A DNA stretch of 37,405 nt from assembly GCA_025359485.1 (NCBI GenBank), contig JANYGA010000243.1, forward strand, positions 1 to 37,405, in the 5' to 3' direction. The notes under the pieces were generated by a model that had not been told where the DNA came from, did no database searches, and saw nothing but the letters and a program-made list of their open reading frames with translations. The translations under genes and the position numbers were made by a program. Shown here in pieces: positions 25,748 through 34,318 of the stretch. Every line of letters begins with the position of its first letter. The stretch's first letter is position 1. The DNA is from Rhodospirillales bacterium. GTDB lineage: Bacteria > Vulcanimicrobiota > Vulcanimicrobiia > Vulcanimicrobiales > Vulcanimicrobiaceae.

Positions 25748-27358
25748 ATGCTACTGGGCGCGATCGATGTCGGTACCAACTCGATTCATTTGATCGTCGT
25801 CGAACTCGATCCACGCTTCGGCACGTCGCGCACGATTCTCAAGGCGCGCGAGATGGTTCGACTGGGCGGCGGCGATGCACTCGCGCGCGGACATCTCAGT
25901 AAGAAGGCCGTCCAGCGCGGCGTCGCTGCGATCGCGAAATTTGCTGCGGCCGCGCGGGCCGCGGGCGCGAGTGACATCCGCGCGGTCGCGACCTCGGCCG
26001 TGCGCGAATCGTCCAATCGCGAGGAGTTCCTCGCCGCGGTCCGCGCGACGTGCGGTGTGGTCGTCGACGTGCTCGACGACGTTGAGGAGGCCCGGCTCAT
26101 CCATCTCGGCGTGAGTCGCGGCTACCCGCTCGGCGACCGCGTCGCGTGTATCTTCGACATCGGCGGCGGCTCGACGGAGTTCGTCGTTGGCGATGCGGAT
26201 CGCGCGTTCTATCTCCATAGCGTTCGCGCCGGAAGTTTACGTCTGTACGATGAGTTTCTGCGCGACGAAAGCGCGGGAAATATCGGATACAAGGCGCTCG
26301 AGAAACACGTCCGAGCGACGATCTCGCCGGTCGCCGCGCAACTCGCCGATTATCGGTTCGATACGCTGATCGGTACCTCGGGTACCGTGCTCGGCCTCGC
26401 CGCGCTCGACGTTGCCGAGACGGGAGTTTCGACGCAACGTTCGCACGGCTACGTCTTACGTCTCGATCGCGTTCGCGCGCTGCAGAAGACGATGATCAAA
26501 CTCGGCCCGATCGAACGGCGCAAGATGCCGGGAATGAATCCGCGCCGCAGCGACATCATCGTGGCCGGCACCGCGATCGTCATCGCCGTGATGGAGGCGC
26601 TCGGGCGCGAGGAACTCGTGGTGAGCGAACGCGCGCTTCGCGAGGGCATCGTCGTCGATTATCTCGAGCGAAACATCGCGATCGCACGTAAACTCGGCAA
26701 CGAGCAGACGCGCCGCTTCGACGCCGCCCTCGGTCTCGCGCGCCATTTCGGAGAGCTCGGCGCGCATCAATACCATGTCGGCTCGCTCGCGTTGCAAATG
26801 TTCGATGGCCTCTCCGAGCTCCATCGCTTCGAGCCCGCCGATCGCGACGCGCTCTTTGCGGCGGCCATCGTGCACGACGTCGGTCGTGCGATCGCGATCA
26901 GCGCGCATCACAAGCACGGGGCGTACATCGTTCGTAACGCAGGCCTTGCGGGTTGGCGACCGGAGGAAGTGGAGCTCATCGCGGCGCTCGTGCGCTATCA
27001 TCGAAAATCTCCGCCGAAGCCCGCGCACGTCGAGTGGGCGAACGCGACGCCCGCGTTACGACGAAAGATCGAGGGTCTCGGTGGGATCCTTCGCGTGGCC
27101 GATGGGCTGGACCGGCGGCGGCTCTCCGTCGTTTCGGCACTGAACCTTTCCGTTTCGGCCACGACGATCGATTTCGTGCTCGAGACGACGCAAGACGCGC
27201 GATCTGAAATCGACGGCGCGCGATTCAAAGGCGACCTGCTCGAACGCGCCTTCGGGCGAACGCTCGCGTTTACGACCGTCGAACGTGCCGGTTACGCGAC
27301 CACGTTCGATAACGAACCGAGCGTTGCCGAGATCGACGCGGCGAGCCTCTCGGGATAG
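25748..27358 (+). CDS. ppx: Ppx/GppA exopolyphosphatase with C-terminal HD-type domain
   Basis: Protein of 536 aa that hydrolyses polyphosphate end by end and/or pppGpp. ATG 25748 gives the canonical start MLLGAIDVGTNSIHLIVVE; the frame is open from 25703. Actin-like ASKHA motifs follow: AVATSAVRESSNREEFL, FDIGGGSTEFVVG and LIGTSGTVLGLA. From about residue 345 an HD-phosphohydrolase-like domain appears, with IVHDVGRAI and SAHHKHGAYIV. The next genes are CHAD (a polyphosphate-binding domain) on the opposite strand and the phoBR/pst block, so polyphosphate turnover is the likely role. Its 3' end overlaps the convergent CHAD gene by 67 bp. Confidence 0.9.
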   Translation: MLLGAIDVGTNSIHLIVVELDPRFGTSRTILKAREMVRLGGGDALARGHLSKKAVQRGVAAIAKFAAAARAAGASDIRAVATSAVRESSNREEFLAAVRATCGVVVDVLDDVEEARLIHLGVSRGYPLGDRVACIFDIGGGSTEFVVGDADRAFYLHSVRAGSLRLYDEFLRDESAGNIGYKALEKHVRATISPVAAQLADYRFDTLIGTSGTVLGLAALDVAETGVSTQRSHGYVLRLDRVRALQKTMIKLGPIERRKMPGMNPRRSDIIVAGTAIVIAVMEALGREELVVSERALREGIVVDYLERNIAIARKLGNEQTRRFDAALGLARHFGELGAHQYHVGSLALQMFDGLSELHRFEPADRDALFAAAIVHDVGRAIAISAHHKHGAYIVRNAGLAGWRPEEVELIAALVRYHRKSPPKPAHVEWANATPALRRKIEGLGGILRVADGLDRRRLSVVSALNLSVSATTIDFVLETTQDARSEIDGARFKGDLLERAFGRTLAFTTVERAGYATTFDNEPSVAEIDAASLSG

Positions 27359-27759
27359 GGCGGTTCCGCGCCGCGCCAGAGCGCGCGCACGGCTTCGAGC
27401 GCACGCGTACGCTCGCGCTGCGCGCGGTCGCCAAGTGTCTCGAGGCCCGGACGCCGAGGATCGTTCGGAGGTAAAGCTTTGGCGAGGCCGTCATACGTAC
27501 GCCCGAACGTATCCGCATCGGCGAGATCGCCCAAGCGTTCTTGAAGGAGCGCGAGGAGATCGAGCGCGCCGTGCGCTTCGTCGCGCGCGATCGGCACGGC
27601 AAGCTCGAGCGTGTACCGCAGGCGTTTGACGTCGATCCGTAGCGCGTGGAGCTCGTCGTCGTGACCACGCTTGAAAGCCCCAGGCGCATCGCGGAGGAGC
27701 GCGCGCGAGCGTTTGCGGATGACGCGCGCGAGCATCGGTCCAAATCTCCGGTCAGGCAT
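27292..27759 (-). CDS. CHAD domain protein, C-terminal half (split gene)
   Basis: Protein of 155 aa corresponding to the second half of a CHAD domain: the H-x-x-R-x-x-x-K-R-L-R helix appears as ELHALRIDVKRLRYTLELAV, followed by LLALLQERLGDLADAD. CHAD domains bind inorganic polyphosphate through conserved basic helices. ATG 27759 has its own ribosome-binding site GGGGG at 27766-27770, 6 bases upstream, and overlaps the TGA of the first half as ATGCCTGA. Either this is a natural two-chain CHAD protein made by coupled re-initiation, or a frameshifted single gene. The 3' end overlaps ppx by 67 bp. Confidence 0.78.
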   Translation of the reverse strand: MPDRRFGPMLARVIRKRSRALLRDAPGAFKRGHDDELHALRIDVKRLRYTLELAVPIARDEAHGALDLLALLQERLGDLADADTFGRTYDGLAKALPPNDPRRPGLETLGDRAQRERTRALEAVRALWRGAEPPYPERLAASISATLGSLSNVVA

Positions 27760-28207
27760 CGTTTGCCCCCGGAAAGAGATCGCGATCGAATTGCGAGAGT
27801 TCGATTGCGAACGCCGCGAGCGCCGTGCTTCGCATAGCGGTCAGCGTTTCGATCGCGTAGGCGATGCCGGCACGATCGACACTCGGAGCGCCGGCGAGCG
27901 CCGCTCGAAGGACCGCGAGATGGACGTCGGCATCGCGCACGGGCCCGAGTTTGCGGCCGATATGGCGCGCCGAGCGGCGCATCAACCGGAGGCGCTTCGA
28001 AGCGAACGACTCGCCAAAGGTTGCGAGCGCCGAGCGTAGGCGGCGGATCGAAACGCGCATGTCGTGAACCGCTCGCGTATCGTCACCGCGCAAGACCGCC
28101 GGCGCCGCGCGCATGGTGTCGGCAACGAGAGCTTCGATGACGATGCCCGCGGCGACCGACGTGTCGAGGTCGGCGAGGAGACGATCGTAGCGCGGGGCTT
28201 TTGCCAT
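27752..28207 (-). CDS. CHAD domain protein, N-terminal half (split gene)
   Basis: Protein of 151 aa starting at ATG 28207 (upstream open frame to 28609 lies opposite phoB and is a shadow). It holds the first half of a CHAD domain with the basic helix AVHDMRVSIRRLRSALATFG and the segment RKLGPVRDADVHLAVLRAAL. It stops with TGA at 27752-27754, where the second half begins in another frame. A CHAD domain normally spans both halves in one chain of roughly 250-300 residues, close to 151 plus 155. Divergent from phoB with 63 bp between starts, so polyphosphate-binding protein and phosphate regulator may share a control region. Confidence 0.8.
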   Translation of the reverse strand: MAKAPRYDRLLADLDTSVAAGIVIEALVADTMRAAPAVLRGDDTRAVHDMRVSIRRLRSALATFGESFASKRLRLMRRSARHIGRKLGPVRDADVHLAVLRAALAGAPSVDRAGIAYAIETLTAMRSTALAAFAIELSQFDRDLFPGANDA

Positions 28208-28270
28208 CGAAACCCCCGTCGTGCGACGTAGCAAAGGTGCGGTCGTCCGCGAAGCCAACACGTCGAACGT

Positions 28271-28972
28271 ATGGTCGCGACCGTCCCGAAGTTGAAAAAG
28301 ATTCTGATCGTCGACGATGAGTCGGCGATCCTTCAGACGTTGCGTTTTAACTTGGAACGTAACGGCTACACCGTCGCGACGGCCGGTGACGGCCGCACGG
28401 CGGTCGCCCTCGCGGGCAGCGAAAACCCCGACCTCATCATCATGGATATCATGCTGCCGGTGCTCGACGGCATCGAAGCGTGTCGGGAGATCCGCAAAAC
28501 GAGCGGCGTTCCGATCATCATGCTCACCGCTCGCGATCAAGAGATCGATAAGGTGCTCGCGCTCGAACTCGGCGCGGACGACTACGTGACCAAGCCCTTC
28601 TCGCTGCACGAATTTCTCGCGCGCGTCAAGGCGCGTCTGCGTCGGCAGAATGGTGACGCCTCGGGCCGTAGCGATGCGATCTCGGTCTCGGGCCTGGTGC
28701 TCGATCCATCGCGGCAGTCGCTCATGGTGCGCGATAAAGCCGTCGCCCTCGCACCCAAAGAATTCAATCTCCTACATGTTTTGCTTGAAAATCGTGGTCG
28801 CGTCGTCACGCGCCAGACGCTCTTGGACAAAGTCTGGGGTTACGATTTCGAAGGCGAACATCAGACGATCAGCGTGCACGTCCGCTGGCTCCGCGAGAAG
28901 ATCGAGATCGATCCCAACAACCCCGCACACATCATCACGGTCCGCAGCCGCGGCTACATGTTCAAAGAGTAG
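28271..28972 (+). CDS. phoB: OmpR/PhoB-family response regulator
   Basis: Two-component regulator of 233 aa. Receiver domain: Asp15/Asp16 (VDDE), phospho-acceptor Asp59 (IIMDIMLP), Thr86 (MLTARD) and Lys108 (YVTKPF). The C-terminal winged-helix domain has LAPKEFNLLHVLLENRGRVV and the recognition region HQTISVHVRWLREKIE. Called PhoB because it is followed by a PhoR-like kinase and by pstSCAB, and because a direct-repeat Pho box of the right period lies before pstS. The kinase gene starts 3 bases after its stop. Confidence 0.9.
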   Translation: MVATVPKLKKILIVDDESAILQTLRFNLERNGYTVATAGDGRTAVALAGSENPDLIIMDIMLPVLDGIEACREIRKTSGVPIIMLTARDQEIDKVLALELGADDYVTKPFSLHEFLARVKARLRRQNGDASGRSDAISVSGLVLDPSRQSLMVRDKAVALAPKEFNLLHVLLENRGRVVTRQTLLDKVWGYDFEGEHQTISVHVRWLREKIEIDPNNPAHIITVRSRGYMFKE

Positions 28973-28975
28973 CGA

Positions 28976-30130
28976 TTGATCGCCGAAGTCATCCTCGCTG
29001 CGAGTGCGGGTGTGGCGGCCGGGGTCGTTTTCGCGCGGCGGCCGTCCGCTGCGGTCGGGAACGGCGAGAGCGCGCACGTGGAGACGCCGGGTGCCGAGGG
29101 GTCCGATTCTCGCTTCGATCAATTGCTTCGATCCTTAACCGTCGGCATCGTCACCGTCAACGCGCGCGGCCAGATCGATTCGCTCAACGCGGCCGCGGCG
29201 ACGATCTTCGAACTCGGTGCGCGGCCCGTGCTCGGGCGCGCGCTCATCGAAGCGATTCCGTCGTTCGAACTCGATCGGCGCGTACGCGAGGCGCTCGGCG
29301 GTCACCCGTCGCGCGGGCGAATCACGTTTGGGGCGGCGAGCGATGCGCCGACACTCGCGGTCGCGACCTTGCCGCTCGATGGCACCGATGGCGCGCTCGT
29401 GATCGCGAGCGACGAAACGCGACTTTTCGAGCTCGAACAAACGCGACGCGACTTCATCTCGAGCGTCTCGCACGAACTGCGCACGCCGCTGTCGTCGATC
29501 AATCTCATGATCGAAACCGTGCTCGACAACGATGGCGATCAGGAAGCACTCGATCTCTTCTTGCCGCGCATCAAACAAGAAGTCGATCGGATGACGCATC
29601 TCGTCGTCGATCTTCTCGAACTCGCAAAAGCCGAATCGGGGCGGTTGCGATTACGCCGCGAGACGATCGACGTTTCCAAGATCGCGACGACCGCACTTGC
29701 GAACTTCGAGCCGCGCGCCGAACGCCTCGGCGTCCGATTGGGCTTTATGGGCGAGGCCGCACGCCTCGACGGCGATCCCGATCGACTCGCGCAAGTCTTC
29801 GTGAACCTCATCGATAATGCGCTACGCCATACGCCGTCGGGCGGAAGCGTCGACGTTTCGGTCGTGCCGCAGGAAGGCGCGCTTACGATCGTCGTGAGCG
29901 ACACAGGCGTCGGCATTCCATTTAACGATCTGCCGCATATCTTCGAACGTTTCTACGTCGTCGATCGCTCGCGCGCGCGCGACGCCTCAGGCACGGGCCT
30001 CGGCCTCTCGATCGTGAAGCAAATCGTCGAGGCTCACGGTGGAACGATCGTTGCGGACTCCGTGTTCGGGCGGGGCGCGACGCTTACGTGCGTGTTTCCG
30101 GTCGCGCGGGCTGCCGCGACCCCGGCTTGA
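28976..30130 (+). CDS. phoR: PhoR-like sensor histidine kinase with a single membrane helix
   Basis: Kinase of 384 aa, starting at TTG 28976 just behind phoB. Domains: one N-terminal hydrophobic helix (about 3-20), a PAS domain (about 45-145, LLRSLTVGIVTVNARGQID), HisKA with phospho-His166 (SSVSHELRTPLSSINLMIE), and the HATPase with FVNLIDNALRHTPSG, VSDTGVGIP, FERFYVVD and GTGLGLSIVKQIV. There is no periplasmic sensor domain, as expected for PhoR kinases that sense phosphate through the Pst transporter and PhoU. PhoU itself is absent from the window. The 3' end overlaps the convergent acyltransferase gene by 47 bp. Confidence 0.88.
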   Translation: MIAEVILAASAGVAAGVVFARRPSAAVGNGESAHVETPGAEGSDSRFDQLLRSLTVGIVTVNARGQIDSLNAAAATIFELGARPVLGRALIEAIPSFELDRRVREALGGHPSRGRITFGAASDAPTLAVATLPLDGTDGALVIASDETRLFELEQTRRDFISSVSHELRTPLSSINLMIETVLDNDGDQEALDLFLPRIKQEVDRMTHLVVDLLELAKAESGRLRLRRETIDVSKIATTALANFEPRAERLGVRLGFMGEAARLDGDPDRLAQVFVNLIDNALRHTPSGGSVDVSVVPQEGALTIVVSDTGVGIPFNDLPHIFERFYVVDRSRARDASGTGLGLSIVKQIVEAHGGTIVADSVFGRGATLTCVFPVARAAATPA

Positions 30131-31313
30131 CGCGGCTCCAATCGAACGCGAAATTCTGCGCCTTATTCGTGCCCAAAATCGGCCGCTCGACGAAATAGGT
30201 CAGGGCCGTTGCGATTGCGATCGAAAGCGCCCAGCCGCTCGCGATATAGACGAATTTCCACTGCGGATCGCCGTGCGGATCGCCGTTGCGAGTCGGAATC
30301 GCATCGTGCTTCCAGAGCCAGATCATGACGAGCGTGTGCCAGAGGTAGACGTTGTAGGAAACGAGTGAGAAGAAGATCGTGATCGGATTTGCGACGAGCG
30401 CGCGCCAGAAGCGCACGGCAAAACACGACGCGAAGATGAGCACGCTCGTCGCGAGTGCGAAGAGCGTGCGATTGGGCAAGATCCATTTTTCGCGACCGCC
30501 GATATCGTATTGAATCGCATTCGCCGATTCCATAAGCGCGAAGGCACCGAGCGCCGCTGCGAGTGCGACGACGGTAGCGATCGGTCGCGCGCGCGCCAAA
30601 AATTCTTCGTTATCGCGGAGCCGTGAAACGCCGTACGCGCCGAGCATGCCGCCGGCAAAGATATCGACGAACGCCGGCAGCTGTCGATTGACCGGTTCGA
30701 CTTGCAAACAGCAGTGCGCGACACCGTAGCGATAGGCGAGTGCGAGTGCGACCATCGCGGCTGCGACGATGAAAGGTCGCCGGACGAAGATCCACGCGAG
30801 TGCGGGAAAGACGAGGTAGAACTGCGCTTCGATCGCGAGGCTCCAGAAGACGGAGTTCGCTTGACCGAAATTATCGGAGAAGAAGTTTTGGATCAACAGT
30901 GCGTGTTGGGCAAGTGCGGGCCCGAGCGCGACGTCGATGTGTAACGATCGCACCGAGATCGCGGTAACGACGAGCGCGATCGCATAGGAGGGCACGATTT
31001 TGAGAAATCGCCGGAACGCGAACGTGCGTAGCGACGCGGGCGCGCCGCCGCGAAAATGCCGTTCGACGATCGGAAAGAATAAGACGAAGCCGCTGATCGC
31101 AAAAAACAATTCGACGCCGAGATAGCCCGTGCGCGCGAAGACATCGACGGGAAGCGCGAACCCGAAGAGGTGCGCCTCCGGCGTGTACCATGAGAAGAGC
31201 CAGGTGTGGTACACGAGGACGAGCACGATGGCGATACCGCGAAAGCCGTCGAGCACTTCGGTGCCGCCGCGTGCATGTTCGCGCGAGACGTCGCGCGTCG
31301 TTAAGGGCGCCAT
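30084..31313 (-). CDS. Acyltransferase-3 (OafA/YrhL-like) integral membrane protein
   Basis: Membrane-bound O-acyltransferase of 409 aa with about ten hydrophobic helices. The hallmark opening EVLDGFRGIAIVLVLVYHTW holds the conserved active-site His, followed by RTGYLGVELFFAISGFVLFF, FWSLAIEAQFYLVFPALAW and a late YNVYLWHTLV. Such proteins add acetyl or other acyl groups to cell-surface sugars. ATG 31313 is chosen; the open frame continues to 31412 without support. It lies between phoR and pstS, on the opposite strand, with no obvious link to phosphate uptake apart from position. Confidence 0.88.
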   Translation of the reverse strand: MAPLTTRDVSREHARGGTEVLDGFRGIAIVLVLVYHTWLFSWYTPEAHLFGFALPVDVFARTGYLGVELFFAISGFVLFFPIVERHFRGGAPASLRTFAFRRFLKIVPSYAIALVVTAISVRSLHIDVALGPALAQHALLIQNFFSDNFGQANSVFWSLAIEAQFYLVFPALAWIFVRRPFIVAAAMVALALAYRYGVAHCCLQVEPVNRQLPAFVDIFAGGMLGAYGVSRLRDNEEFLARARPIATVVALAAALGAFALMESANAIQYDIGGREKWILPNRTLFALATSVLIFASCFAVRFWRALVANPITIFFSLVSYNVYLWHTLVMIWLWKHDAIPTRNGDPHGDPQWKFVYIASGWALSIAIATALTYFVERPILGTNKAQNFAFDWSRVKPGSRQPARPETRT

Positions 31314-31352
31314 AATCCGCCGATAAGCTCCCTCGGCGATACTACAGTTCCT

Positions 31353-31517
31353 ATGGACCAGCGCGAAGGCTCGCAAGAACGGCTTCGGATGCTCGCCTTC
31401 GTGGAGCAGCACTGGCGCGAACTTACGTTACGTGAAGCGCGTTCCATACGCGTGGAACACATCGAGATCTTCGCGCAGTCGGCTCCGAGCATTAACGGTT
31501 CCTTAACCTGTCGTTAA
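31353..31517 (+). CDS. Small ORF of 54 codons upstream of pstS, doubtful
   Basis: ATG 31353 to TAA 31515-31517. The first 45 residues look protein-like (QERLRMLAFVEQHWRELTL, then EARSIRVEHIEIFAQ) and use codons like the neighbours, but there is no ribosome-binding site and the last codons lie inside the Pho box. It could be a short unknown protein or chance. Confidence 0.3.
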   Translation: MDQREGSQERLRMLAFVEQHWRELTLREARSIRVEHIEIFAQSAPSINGSLTCR

Positions 31518-31531
31518 ACTATGCTTATGGT
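31491..31531 (+). promoter_or_regulatory. Pho box (PhoB operator), four direct repeats with 11-bp period
   Basis: Four 8-bp units in the same orientation, each followed by 3 bases: ATTAACGG (31491), CTTAACCT (31502), GTTAAACT (31513) and CTTATGGT (31524). The second matches the CTTAACCT unit known from cyanobacterial Pho boxes, and the 8+3 spacing equals one helical turn, as PhoB-type regulators need. It ends about 60 bp before the pstS ATG. Possible -10 elements are TATGCT (31520) or TATCGT (31543). Confidence 0.75.
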
Positions 31532-31592
31532 CGGACTGCGAGTATCGTCATCGCTGTCTTTCGGCTTCTTTTAAAACCCAGGAGGTTGTCTC

Positions 31593-32441
31593 ATGCTCCG
31601 GACCGCTCGATTCGCGGCCATTCTTGCCTGCGCGACACTTCTCGCGCCGAGCGTCGCCTTCGCAGACGTTTCGATTTCTGCAGCCGGTTCGACGGCGCTT
31701 CAGCCACTCGTCCAAGCTGCGGCTGAAGCGTACCAGGCCCGTAATCCCGACGTCAAAATCAGCATCACGGGCGGTGGCTCGCGTACGGGCCTGGCGCTTG
31801 CAGCCTCGGGTTCGGCCGATATCGGTAATTCCGACATCCTGGCATCGAAAGAGCAGACCGAGGCTTCCAGCGATGGTAAAAAACCCGGCCTCGTCGATCA
31901 CAAAGTCTGCGCGGTGGGATTCGCGGTCGTCGTTCATCCCGACAACGGCGTGAAAAACCTCACGAAAGCTCAGATTCAAGATATTTTCGGCGGGAAAATC
32001 AAGAACTGGAAAGACGTTGGCGGTAAAGATCTCGCGATCACCGTGATCAATCGTCCTGCGAGCTCCGGCACGCGCGCCGTCTTCGTGAAGACGATCATGG
32101 GCAAGGCCGAACTTTCGCGCGACACACTGGTCGAAGATGCCACGGGCACGGTCGTCCAAAAAATCACCCAGACCGCCGGCACGATCTCGTACGCATCGTT
32201 CTCGGGAACGCACGGCAAGGCCGGCATCAACGAACTTTCGATCGACGGCATCGCGCCGACGGAAGAAAACATCGAGACGGGCAAGTATCCGTTCTGGTCG
32301 TACGAGCACATGTACACCAGCGGCCCGCCGAACAAAGACGTCTCGCGATTCCTCGCATTCGTTCAGAGCAATAGCGCGCTCGTGCGCAAACTCGGCTACA
32401 TCCTCACGCGCGATATCCAGAAACCAGAAAACGACCGTTAA
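31593..32441 (+). CDS. pstS: Periplasmic phosphate-binding protein PstS
   Basis: Protein of 282 aa with a signal peptide (FAAILACATLLAPSVAFA, cleavage at about 24) and no lipobox. Phosphate-binding features are AAGSTALQPLVQAAAEAY at the start of the mature chain, GGGSRTGLALAASGSADIG and NRPASSGTRAVF. A very strong AGGAGG ribosome-binding site (31580-31585) precedes the ATG, in keeping with the high expression needed for a binding protein. It is preceded by the Pho box and followed by a long stem-loop and pstC. Confidence 0.95.
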   Translation: MLRTARFAAILACATLLAPSVAFADVSISAAGSTALQPLVQAAAEAYQARNPDVKISITGGGSRTGLALAASGSADIGNSDILASKEQTEASSDGKKPGLVDHKVCAVGFAVVVHPDNGVKNLTKAQIQDIFGGKIKNWKDVGGKDLAITVINRPASSGTRAVFVKTIMGKAELSRDTLVEDATGTVVQKITQTAGTISYASFSGTHGKAGINELSIDGIAPTEENIETGKYPFWSYEHMYTSGPPNKDVSRFLAFVQSNSALVRKLGYILTRDIQKPENDR

Positions 32442-32452
32442 GGTCTAGGAAA

Positions 32453-32486
32453 GCGGTCGAGGCGGTTGAAAAGCCGTCTCGTCCGC
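32453..32486 (+). other. Intercistronic stem-loop between pstS and pstC
   Basis: Imperfect hairpin: outer arms GCGG (32453-32456) and CCGC (32483-32486), one T-T mismatch, inner arms CGAGGCGG (32458-32465) and CCGTCTCG (32474-32481) with one G-T pair, and an 8-nt loop. No T-run follows. Position suggests mRNA stabilisation or partial attenuation, giving more PstS than permease. Confidence 0.5.
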
Positions 32487-32512
32487 TTCTGTCCGAGAGG
32501 AACGATTCCAGC

Positions 32513-33394
32513 ATGGTCGGCGTTCGCGCCAACAAAGCGCATCGCGACGAGCGATTCGCCCTCATCGTCCTCGTGACGTGCAGCGGCATCTTCGTCGTGG
32601 CCATCGCGCTGATTCTCGGTTTTCTCGCCTTCAGCGGAACGCGGCTTTTCTTTCACGATCACGTCTCACCGTTCGAATTTTTATTCTCGACGAATTGGGA
32701 TGGGCTCGGCGGTCATTTTGGCGCCGCACCGTTCATCGTCGGGTCGCTCATCGCGACGGGCTTTGCGATTCTCGTCGGTGGACCGCTCGGCGTCGCGATC
32801 GGCGTTTTCTTTTCCGAGCTCGCGCCCAAGCGTGTGGCCGATGCCATGAAGCCCGCAATCGAAGTGCTCGTCGGCATTCCTTCAGTGGTGTACGGTTGGC
32901 TCGGTTTGACCGTTCTCGTGCCCCTGATCGGATCGATCTTCCATACCGGTGGCGATGGCTTACTCGCCGCGGGAATCGTCCTTTCGATCATGATCTTGCC
33001 GACGGTCATCTCGCTCTCGGAAGATGCCCTGCGCGTCGTTCCCGATTCGATGCGTGAAGGTTCGGCAGCCCTCGGGGCGACGCGCTGGGAAACGATCTCG
33101 CGCGTTCTCGTCCCCTCCGCAAAAAGTGGACTTGCCGTCGCCGTCATTCTCGGGATCGCACGTGCGATCGGCGAGACGCTCGCGGTTCAACTCGTGCTCG
33201 GCAACGCACCGGTTTTCGTAACATCGCTCTTACGACCGGCATCGGCACTCACGTCGGAGATCGTGATGGATATGGGCGACGCCCCCGACGGCACGGCATT
33301 CCAACACGCACTCTTCTCTATGGCGTTTCTGTTGCTCTTGATCGCGATGGGGTTGATCCTGCTCATTCGCTTCGCGCTGCGGAAGCGAACTTAA
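32513..33394 (+). CDS. pstC: Phosphate ABC transporter permease PstC
   Basis: Inner-membrane permease of 293 aa with six hydrophobic helices. The binding-protein-dependent transport signature for docking the ATPase reads EGSAALGATRWETISRVLVP, and the family segment AIEVLVGIPSVVYGWLGLTV is present. A GAGAGGAACG ribosome-binding region precedes ATG 32513. PstA follows immediately, its ATG directly after this TAA. Confidence 0.94.
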   Translation: MVGVRANKAHRDERFALIVLVTCSGIFVVAIALILGFLAFSGTRLFFHDHVSPFEFLFSTNWDGLGGHFGAAPFIVGSLIATGFAILVGGPLGVAIGVFFSELAPKRVADAMKPAIEVLVGIPSVVYGWLGLTVLVPLIGSIFHTGGDGLLAAGIVLSIMILPTVISLSEDALRVVPDSMREGSAALGATRWETISRVLVPSAKSGLAVAVILGIARAIGETLAVQLVLGNAPVFVTSLLRPASALTSEIVMDMGDAPDGTAFQHALFSMAFLLLLIAMGLILLIRFALRKRT

Positions 33395-34318
33395 ATGGCG
33401 CAAGCCGTCGCTCGAGTCGCGTCATCCGATACGCTCGCGAGCAACAACGCGCGGTCGCGGCGCATCGTCGATCGCATCGCGACGGGCTCGCTGTGGACGG
33501 CGGCGGGTTCGGTCGTCGCGCTGCTGGTGATCTTCATCGGGTATCTGTTTTATAAGGGCGCCTCGGTCATCTCGTGGCACTTTCTCTTCGGTTATCCCTC
33601 GTCTGCCAATGCGGGCGGCGGCATCGGGCCCGAGATATTCAACTCGTTTTATATCTTGATTCTGACGCTCGTTTTTACGCTACCGATCGCGGTGTGCGCC
33701 GGCATGTATCTTCAAGAATACGCGGGGCCCGGACGCTTTCGCGATCTCGTGCAGTTCAGCGCGGAATCGCTCGCAACCGTACCGTCGATCGTGATGGGTC
33801 TCTTCGGCTTGCTGATTTTCGTGCAGATGTTTCATTGGCATTTTACCGCGCTCGGCGGCGCGCTCACGCTGACGTTGCTCAACCTCCCCGCGATGATGCG
33901 CGTGACGCAAGAAGCGCTCGCGGGCGTGCCGGGGACGTATCGCGAGGCATCGATGTCGCTCGGTGCGACGCGGTGGCAGACGGTCGTCAAGGTGATCCTC
34001 CCGAGTGCCATCGGGCCGCTCATTACGGGCGTCGTGCTCGTCTCCGGACGCATCTTCGGAGAGACGGCCGCGCTCATCTATACGGCAGGCGCATCGGTGT
34101 CGTTCGGAAAGAGCGCGTATGATTTCAATCCGTTCCACACGGCGGAAACGCTCGCCGTCCATCTCTATTCGACGCACCGCGAAGCGCTCGTTCCCGACGC
34201 CGATGCGATCGGTAACGGCTCGGCGCTCGTGTTGCTCGTGATGGTCCTGCTCTTCAACGTCGTCGCGCGCGTCGTCGGACGTCAGCTTACGATCCGCTTC
34301 ACGGGGAAGGCCTCATGA
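33395..34318 (+). CDS. pstA: Phosphate ABC transporter permease PstA
   Basis: Second permease half, 307 aa, with six helices after a roughly 25-residue cytoplasmic leader. Family motifs are [20 protein letters not shown] and the ATPase-docking loop [20 protein letters not shown]. It starts with no gap after pstC and its TGA overlaps the pstB ATG by 4 bp. Confidence 0.94.
   Translation: MAQAVARVASSDTLASNNARSRRIVDRIATGSLWTAAGSVVALLVIFIGYLFYKGASVISWHFLFGYPSSANAGGGIGPEIFNSFYILILTLVFTLPIAVCAGMYLQEYAGPGRFRDLVQFSAESLATVPSIVMGLFGLLIFVQMFHWHFTALGGALTLTLLNLPAMMRVTQEALAGVPGTYREASMSLGATRWQTVVKVILPSAIGPLITGVVLVSGRIFGETAALIYTAGASVSFGKSAYDFNPFHTAETLAVHLYSTHREALVPDADAIGNGSALVLLVMVLLFNVVARVVGRQLTIRFTGKAS

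Noticed and set aside
28208-28609. N-terminal extension of the first CHAD ORF into the phoB region
   Set aside because: The extension is antisense to phoB and lacks CHAD character; ATG 28207 gives a normal CHAD start.
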